A stretch of 18,516 nucleotides of DNA from Parvularcula sp963922235 (GTDB taxonomy: Bacteria > Pseudomonadota > Alphaproteobacteria > Caulobacterales > Parvularculaceae). Below are positions 13,741-18,516 of this stretch, piece after piece. The stretch is taken from the NCBI GenBank assembly GCA_963922235.1, contig CAWUIJ010000052.1, forward strand, positions 1-18,516, given 5' to 3'. How positions within the stretch are numbered: position 1 is the first letter of the stretch; each line of letters starts with the position of its first letter. Both the position numbers and the translations under genes were made by a program. A model generated the notes under the pieces. It was not told the origin of the DNA, did not search any database, and saw nothing but the letters and a program-made list of their open reading frames with translations.

Positions 13741-14250
13741 TTAGGATTTGCATCCAGCAATGCCAGCAACCGGCATGACCCGTTCCCAACCGTCTGCACC
13801 ACTAACGGTTAAGGTCCCGCGCTGGATGTAACTGCCGCTCGGAAAGGGCTGACCCCATTCAAACCGGAGCTTAGCGCCAGCCGCGCCGGTGTTGGTGGCC
13901 TCGGTGATGAACTCCTGGCGATTGCCCATCCCTAGTCGCAGCATCCCCGTCTGATGAGCGAGGAGAAGATCCACCGGCTCATTTTCGAGAGTCATTCGTG
14001 CCTGCGTGATCCCCACAGACTGAAAAATCGGAACGGTTCGCGAGCCGATCTGGCTCCACAAAATCATGCCGCACTGACCACTGGGGATGGAAGAGTTGAC
14101 CAAGGGCGAAGGATCAGGCGCTTCGGTATCGACGGTGCGCACCTCGGCGTATGGAGCGGATCCATTGGACCGAGATTCGGACTGGTCGGTTTCGACAGAC
14201 ACGCAAGCCGACAAAGCAATCACCGCGAGGCATGACAGGATATGTCGCAT
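13741..14250 (-). CDS. Putative lipoprotein encoded at the end of the T2SS operon
   Basis: The 169-aa protein has a lipoprotein signal (MRHILSCLAVIALSAC, lipobox LSAC, lipidated Cys16), a polar linker to about residue 55, and a folded domain from about 57 to 169. The domain starts SGQCGMILWSQIG and ends AGIAGCKS, so Cys60 and Cys167 could form a disulfide joining its two ends. It contains beta-rich segments (LRLGMGNRQEFITEATN, AAGAKLRFEWGQPF). No residue suggests lysis at inner-membrane retention by Asp+2 (Val follows Cys), so outer-membrane sorting is likely. The gene starts one base after the gspN stop, so a T2SS-related role such as secretin pilot or assembly factor is a reasonable inference. 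I do not recognise a named family. Confidence 0.8.
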   Translation of the reverse strand: MRHILSCLAVIALSACVSVETDQSESRSNGSAPYAEVRTVDTEAPDPSPLVNSSIPSGQCGMILWSQIGSRTVPIFQSVGITQARMTLENEPVDLLLAHQTGMLRLGMGNRQEFITEATNTGAAGAKLRFEWGQPFPSGSYIQRGTLTVSGADGWERVMPVAGIAGCKS

Positions 14251-14251
14251 G

Positions 14252-14986
14252 TCAAAGGCTCTCCCTTACATTGCCTGCACGGTCGGTCAGGTAGGCCTCG
14301 CCCTCCTGGCGAAAACCGAAGTTCATGAGGAACAGTCCTAACTCCGTGCGCTCAGGAATGACGGCTAGGCGAGAGCTGTAGTCTCCCGCACCGCTCAAGG
14401 TCAGCATCACGTCAACCTCCGCATCCGGACCTGCCCCTTCCATGGGCAAGACAAGTCGTCCTTCTTCGCAGCGCCCTTCGCCCGAAATTGCAAATCCTCG
14501 CGATGCGAACGCGCCGAGACTTTTTGCCAGTGCATCGGTGCTAGCCGTCAACGAGGCACGTCTGCAGTCGCCGCCGACAAAGACGATTTCGTCGATCTCC
14601 GCATCAAAGGTACCGCGGAGCCTTTGGCCAAGAGTATCGCGCAAGCTCAGCCGCTCAAGATCGACTGACGCATCAAGCTCGCGGATCGAAACCATCCGCA
14701 GACCGATGGTCAGCTTGCCAGAGACATCAATACCGCTCCCTATCAAGCGGGCATCGGTATCAACACGGCCCAAGAGCAAAGGAAGGGCCTTCAACCGAAC
14801 ATCAAGATCGCCAACAGGCTGGCCTTCGACCACGATCCCGCGGATCTCGCCATCCCACACTGTCCCCGACACACCGCGGCTCTCAAAAGGCAATTCCGTT
14901 AGCCCCAAGGGAACCGCAAGCGGCAAGCGCATGAGCCCGCTGACGATGAAGGTAAAAACAAAAATCGCTGGGACTGGGACACGCAT
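14252..14986 (-). CDS. gspN: Type II secretion system protein N
   Basis: GspN is an inner-membrane-anchored accessory part of some type II secretion systems. The 244-aa protein has one N-terminal membrane helix (about 4-28) and a beta-rich periplasmic part. The family signature ESRGVSGTVWDGEIRGI is at about 35-51 and the repeated beta-helix-like strands characteristic of GspN follow (VGDLDVRLKALPLLLGRV, GIDVSGKLTIGL). Two Cys residues at about 140 and 172 may pair. Length is typical. It follows gspM after 2 bp and precedes the lipoprotein gene by 1 bp. Confidence 0.85.
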   Translation of the reverse strand: MRVPVPAIFVFTFIVSGLMRLPLAVPLGLTELPFESRGVSGTVWDGEIRGIVVEGQPVGDLDVRLKALPLLLGRVDTDARLIGSGIDVSGKLTIGLRMVSIRELDASVDLERLSLRDTLGQRLRGTFDAEIDEIVFVGGDCRRASLTASTDALAKSLGAFASRGFAISGEGRCEEGRLVLPMEGAGPDAEVDVMLTLSGAGDYSSRLAVIPERTELGLFLMNFGFRQEGEAYLTDRAGNVRESL

Positions 14987-14988
14987 CG

Positions 14989-15426
14989 CTATCTCGTCAG
15001 TGTTAAGCGCACATTCACTGTGCCCGATGCGCTTCCTGGTCGGATGACGGCCTCACCCACCGCCAATCCGTCGTCTTCAACCACGGCCAAGAGCCACTCA
15101 AAGTAGTTTGTATAGGGAACATCAGAAAAAACGAGATCGACGCTATCGTCCCCGTCTGCGATGCGCGCGATGACTAGGTCCTGAGCCCGGGCACGCTGGG
15201 TGACCAGTGTGCGGAGTGATCCTGTCGCCTGGGTGGTTTCTACCGAAACGTTCTCAATCAGCGAGGCCATACGCTCAGCATTTTGAAGGCGCCGGAGTGC
15301 ATTGTCCCTGTACGAAAAGATCGGATTGATCACACCGAACAGTACAATCGCGATGACGGACAATGCCGCTGCAATAGCAATCAGCAACCGTTCCCGATCG
15401 GAAAGACTGTCAAAGAAGCTCCGCAT
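14989..15426 (-). CDS. gspM: Type II secretion system protein M
   Basis: GspM pairs with GspL in the inner-membrane platform. The 145-aa protein shows the standard layout: a short cytoplasmic start with SLSDRERLLIAI, one membrane helix (about 14-33), a coiled-coil-like segment (about 40-75), and a C-terminal ferredoxin-like fold (about 78-145) ending in TVNVRLTLTR. Length is a little short of the usual 150-175 but no part seems missing. The start codon overlaps the gspL stop by one base (TAATG), giving translational coupling. Confidence 0.88.
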   Translation of the reverse strand: MRSFFDSLSDRERLLIAIAAALSVIAIVLFGVINPIFSYRDNALRRLQNAERMASLIENVSVETTQATGSLRTLVTQRARAQDLVIARIADGDDSVDLVFSDVPYTNYFEWLLAVVEDDGLAVGEAVIRPGSASGTVNVRLTLTR

Positions 15427-16511
15427 TATGTCGCCCTCAGATAGAGTTGGGTGACATAGGCCTCATCCTCGCGCCGTGCGTCGCCGCCCTCACGCGTTGC
15501 GATGCCTCGGTCGAACAAAGCATCGCGGAGGTCTTCCAGTCCGGAGAACTCTTGGAACCTGAGCTCCACAGCCAACTCGCCCTCAGAATTGTAGCGCAAA
15601 GACGTGAGCTGTGTGTCCTCACGATCGACAAGCACCTCTGCTAAGGCCGCCGTCATGGGAAGAAAGATGCCATCAGCCGTATCATTATTCGTACGCGACC
15701 TGATCTGACGCTCAAGATCAACGATGGGCGTCCCAGGAAACGCTTGCCGGAAATCTGCCTCGACCTGATCACGCATCTCTGAAGCCTGTTGGGCGTAGCG
15801 ATTACCTTCGATCAGCACGCCAATCAAGAACACAACACTCGCCGCCAGGGCAAGCGAAGCTGACAAACGAAAAGCCGAGAATTCTGGAAGAGGGCGACGC
15901 TTGGTAAAGGGACCCCGACGAAAGTTCGGCGGCTCCAAATCCATCAGATCCAATAAGCTCTCGTTACCGATCACTTTGGATCCAGCACGCTGTGCATCAG
16001 ACAAGGCGAGGTCAAGGAAGGCGGGCTCAGCCGTCAATCCCCCCTCAATCAAGCGAACAGCATGCAGATCATCGCGCGCCCAGATAACGGGACCATCCTC
16101 AGAAGGCTGCAAAAGCGCATGATCGACTGTGATCACGTCAGGCGCCAGCCCTGCCTCCTCAGCCGTCGCCAAGACTTCAGCCACCTGCTCTCGCGGCAGC
16201 CCGACGATCAGTCTCTGACCGTCTTGAACGGAGGAGAACGCAACAAAAAGCTCTGTATCAAGAATGGCCTGCTGGTCTTCCAACGCCAAACCCGCTGCTC
16301 GCACCACGTCCCTGGCGCTTCGCATCGCCAAGGGGAGAGAACGGGTGATGGCCCCTTCGCCTGAAAGGACAAGCCAGAGCTTTTCGCCTTCCTCAATGAG
16401 CTCACCCACCTGGGTGAGATCGTCAAACGCGCGCACACCCTCCGTGCCGCGAGACAAGAGTTCCCACGGACCTTCAGCAACACGAGGGGCAAGCAACAAG
16501 TGATCGGTCAC
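15426..16511 (-). CDS. gspL: Type II secretion system protein L
   Basis: GspL links the cytoplasmic ATPase GspE to the inner-membrane platform and the pseudopilus. The 361-aa protein has a cytoplasmic actin-like domain (about 1-195), the family motif PPNFRRGPF just before the membrane (194-202, equivalent to NLLQGxF), one membrane helix (about 215-234), and a periplasmic ferredoxin-like domain (about 260-361) whose C-terminal part includes LTSLRYNSEGELAVELRF. The start is GTG at 16511 and overlaps the gspK stop by 4 bases (GTGA). Confidence 0.92.
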   Translation of the reverse strand: MTDHLLLAPRVAEGPWELLSRGTEGVRAFDDLTQVGELIEEGEKLWLVLSGEGAITRSLPLAMRSARDVVRAAGLALEDQQAILDTELFVAFSSVQDGQRLIVGLPREQVAEVLATAEEAGLAPDVITVDHALLQPSEDGPVIWARDDLHAVRLIEGGLTAEPAFLDLALSDAQRAGSKVIGNESLLDLMDLEPPNFRRGPFTKRRPLPEFSAFRLSASLALAASVVFLIGVLIEGNRYAQQASEMRDQVEADFRQAFPGTPIVDLERQIRSRTNNDTADGIFLPMTAALAEVLVDREDTQLTSLRYNSEGELAVELRFQEFSGLEDLRDALFDRGIATREGGDARREDEAYVTQLYLRAT

Positions 16512-17488
16512 GACGCGTGTCCCAGGCTGCGCTCGACCACGCGCACTTGGCCCCCTCGACGCTCGAGAAGACTGGTCATGGTCAGCTGTCCCATGGGTGC
16601 GGTCACGGTAATCTTCATCTCCAAAAGCGTCGTTTCACTGCCAAACCACGCCGAGGACTCTGTTTCCTCGTCCCCTTCCTGGGTTCTTATGCCAGCACGG
16701 TTCAAGAAATCCTCTACGTTTTGGAAACCAAGAGCGGAGCGCGCGCGCAAGGCTGATTCAATGGTCTGGAGGCTGGTTTGGCCACGCGTTGCAGCCGCAA
16801 CGACTGGGAAATCTTCCGGCGTGATCGTGTTGACGTTGATCGCCTGAACTTGCGCTGGCGGACCCGCACAGAGGAAGGGCTCAAGGGCATTATAAGTGTC
16901 CTGGGAAAACCCTGAAATCGTCCGCAACTCGCTTACGGACACAAGGGGCCGACTGGCAGCGCGGTAAGGCACATCCCGACGTTGATAGTCAAAACTCTCG
17001 ACGCTCCCCGCCTCCGCGCGATCGTTTTGATCAATGAAATCAGCAATCCGAGCGGCCAAAATCTGGCCCGATGTGGCGTCTCCGCCCAATGCCTGCACAA
17101 GGTAGGAGAACCGCTCACCCACATCAGCATTGTAGACACCATCTTCATCCGTTGACGTCACAAGACCGTTGATGTTGAAGCAATTGCTCTTTTCACTGAA
17201 CCGAACCGACGCCGAACCAAACTCCGTAGGAAGAACGATCGGCTGCGCGAAAAGCGTCAGCAAGGGGACGCTTGGGTCAGCAGCCTGCTCCGCCAAAAAG
17301 TCGAGGGCCGCTTGTTCAACTCCCATCAGCACCCAATGCGCCTGATCGCGCGCCGCAGCCACAGAAGCGTGACGGGTTGCGCGGCTCATGACCTCAGTCA
17401 TGGCGACCATCAAAACCGATAAGGCGGCTGATAAGAGAAGGACGGTGAGAAGCGCCGCGCCTTTTTGACTGTTCCGGCTTGCCATCAT
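16508..17488 (-). CDS. gspK: Type II secretion system minor pseudopilin K
   Basis: GspK caps the tip of the pseudopilus together with GspI and GspJ. The 326-aa protein has a prepilin leader ending QKG before AALLTVLLLSAAL; as is normal for K, the Glu at +5 is missing. The large globular domain carries the family patterns ARIADFIDQNDRAEAGS and VPYRAASRPLVSVSELRTISG (about 147-195) and a helix-hairpin-helix region with INVNTITPEDFP. Two Cys (in SNCFNING and FLCAGP) may form a disulfide. Two adjacent ATG codons (17488 and 17485) are both possible; GGAGG lies just before. It overlaps gspJ by 4 bases. Confidence 0.94.
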   Translation of the reverse strand: MMASRNSQKGAALLTVLLLSAALSVLMVAMTEVMSRATRHASVAAARDQAHWVLMGVEQAALDFLAEQAADPSVPLLTLFAQPIVLPTEFGSASVRFSEKSNCFNINGLVTSTDEDGVYNADVGERFSYLVQALGGDATSGQILAARIADFIDQNDRAEAGSVESFDYQRRDVPYRAASRPLVSVSELRTISGFSQDTYNALEPFLCAGPPAQVQAINVNTITPEDFPVVAAATRGQTSLQTIESALRARSALGFQNVEDFLNRAGIRTQEGDEETESSAWFGSETTLLEMKITVTAPMGQLTMTSLLERRGGQVRVVERSLGHAS

Positions 17489-18099
17489 TCGACCTCCGCC
17501 AGAAGGAAGTCATGTTGCATCTGACCATAGGTTGGATGAACAAAATCAAGGCGGATCGCCGTGGGACGCATCCCAAGATCAATATCGTCTTCCCACTCGC
17601 CGCCAAGATAGTAGGTCACTTCGAGATCCTCGATGCCTTCGACAAGGACTTGATCCCTGTGCGGCGTTTCATTGGTCGCGTCTAGAAAAGGGCGCGTACG
17701 GCGCACAAGCCCATCATCGACCAAGAGATAGCCAACTGGCTGGAGCTCCGCCCGCGGCTCCGTGCTCTCCACATTGGCCCAGCCGCCGCGCACGAGAGCG
17801 AAAAGCCATTCGCCCTCATCTGGTTCTGGCATCACATCATCGACAAAGCGGCCAGCCACAAATGAAGGCCGCTTGGAAGTCGTATCGGGCTCAAAGACCT
17901 GGAGGTCGATGGCCATCGAAAGATCACTGCGGACCACGCTGCGCATGCGCTCAAGCACGCCCAGCTCGTCAGTCGCCTCTTGAAGCTGGGAAGACCCTGT
18001 CACCCCTAAATTGTATGCGGCCAGGGCCGCCGCGCTGACGAACGCAAAGATCGTCAGCGCAATAAGGAGCTCAACAAGTGAAAGACCGCGTTGGTTCAT
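17485..18099 (-). CDS. gspJ: Type II secretion system minor pseudopilin J
   Basis: GspJ is a minor pseudopilin of the tip complex. The 204-aa protein begins MNQRG followed by LSLVELLIALTIFAFVSAAAL, a class III prepilin signal with cleavage after Gly5 and Glu at +5. The C-terminal domain includes GYLLVDDGLVRRTRPFLDA and EDLEVTYYLGGEWEDD, matching the GspJ beta-sheet region. Length matches the family. It overlaps gspI by 4 bases (ATGA) and gspK by 4 bases. Confidence 0.94.
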   Translation of the reverse strand: MNQRGLSLVELLIALTIFAFVSAAALAAYNLGVTGSSQLQEATDELGVLERMRSVVRSDLSMAIDLQVFEPDTTSKRPSFVAGRFVDDVMPEPDEGEWLFALVRGGWANVESTEPRAELQPVGYLLVDDGLVRRTRPFLDATNETPHRDQVLVEGIEDLEVTYYLGGEWEDDIDLGMRPTAIRLDFVHPTYGQMQHDFLLAEVE

Positions 18100-18491
18100 G
18101 GCGCATCCACCGCCCCTTCTGGCGCGGCACCGCGCTCGAGGGTGGCCATCGTCGCAATCACCTGCTCGCGATCTTCAAGGCGCACCAAGGACTCCACCAC
18201 CTCAAAGCCCTTGATCGCAGAGCGCTGCCGGTCGATCTCCCAGACAAAGATCCGTCCACCAATCTCCTGTTCGCCCTCTAAGATTTTGGCATCGCCCGTA
18301 CGGACGGCCCCGACATAACCAACCAGGGCATTCTCAGCCACGATCCGCGCCAGCGCCCGATCCTGGAGAGCCGCAGCATTACGGCTATGCTGGCTGAGCA
18401 AAACCAGGAGCGAGCCAACGGCCAAGCTCAAGACCGTGAGGGCGACCAGAACTTCGATCAGTGTGAGGCCTTTTTGGTTACGCGCCGCCAT
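18096..18491 (-). CDS. gspI: Type II secretion system minor pseudopilin I
   Basis: GspI nucleates the minor pseudopilin complex. The 131-aa protein starts MAARNQKG followed by LTLIEVLVALTVLSLAVGSLL, a clear prepilin peptidase site after Gly8 with Glu at +5. The family pattern ALARIVAENAL is at about 41-51, and a GGRIFVWEIDRQRSAIKGF strand region follows. Length is typical. GGAGGT lies upstream of the ATG at 18491, inside the end of gspH, which it overlaps by 14 bases. Confidence 0.94.
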   Translation of the reverse strand: MAARNQKGLTLIEVLVALTVLSLAVGSLLVLLSQHSRNAAALQDRALARIVAENALVGYVGAVRTGDAKILEGEQEIGGRIFVWEIDRQRSAIKGFEVVESLVRLEDREQVIATMATLERGAAPEGAVDAP

Positions 18492-18516
18492 AGGTCGCCA
18501 CCTCCATCACCCCGAA
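18478..18516 (-). CDS. C-terminal end of the preceding gsp gene, probably gspH (partial)
   Basis: A minus-strand frame open at the right edge gives 12 residues (FGVMEVATYGGA) and stops with TAA at 18480-18478, overlapping the gspI start by 14 bases. By gene order in gsp operons this should be gspH. The stretch is too short to identify by sequence alone. Confidence 0.5.
   Translation of the reverse strand, partial: FGVMEVATYGGA

Noticed and set aside
1..18516. CRISPR arrays, insertion-sequence ends or rRNA genes
   Set aside because: No regularly spaced repeats, transposase frames or rRNA-like sequence were seen on reading through the window.

Overview
The window reads as an alphaproteobacterial chromosome segment into which a mobile element has inserted. 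The chromosomal genes (lipB, rplM-rpsI with a 169-codon rpsI, ctaA of the COX15 family, a DUF2842 membrane protein, and a gsp type II secretion operon that includes gspN) fit a GC-rich alphaproteobacterium of the Hyphomonadaceae/Parvularculaceae/Caulobacterales kind. I cannot fix the genus from sequence alone.

Region 1 (1-4800) is accessory DNA, probably one end of an integrative element. A DUF6538-type tyrosine integrase (3331-4680, minus) reads away from the 3' end of a tRNA-Leu(GAG) gene (4798-4884, minus), the usual arrangement for tRNA-targeting integrases. Between the two lies a tandem 12-bp repeat. Cargo to the left includes a complete MbcA/ParS/Xre-type antitoxin plus RES-domain toxin operon (1881-2991) with a promoter that overlaps an inverted repeat. 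There is also an Xre-type regulator (937-1395) with a good promoter, several small proteins of unknown function, and the first 26 codons of a protein running off the left edge. I see no second copy of the tRNA 3' end, so the far attachment site should lie outside the window.

Region 2 (4887-12743) is core chromosome, tightly packed: lipB, a stand-alone receiver-domain protein, an EamA/DMT permease, the rplM-rpsI operon behind a bidirectional terminator, a large lipoprotein of possible beta-propeller fold, ctaA, DUF2842, a GNAT acetyltransferase, a LysM protein with an internal domain duplication, and a LOG-family protein. Several convergent pairs have touching or overlapping stop codons (lipB and the receiver gene share TTAA; DUF2842/GNAT and LOG/CDF are 1 bp apart; the lipoprotein and ctaA overlap by 65 bp). 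Only one clear intrinsic terminator is visible.

Region 3 (12745-18516, all minus) is a type II secretion operon in the order (gspH)-gspI-gspJ-gspK-gspL-gspM-gspN, with ATGA/GTGA/TAATG-type couplings. An uncharacterised outer-membrane-type lipoprotein follows, and then a zinc/cadmium-type CDF efflux pump. The minor pseudopilins H, I, J and K form the pseudopilus tip, and L, M and N belong to the inner-membrane platform. The extra lipoprotein is translationally packed into the operon and is the best candidate here for an undescribed accessory T2SS part. The CDF gene sits behind a perfect 16-bp palindrome that looks like an operator.
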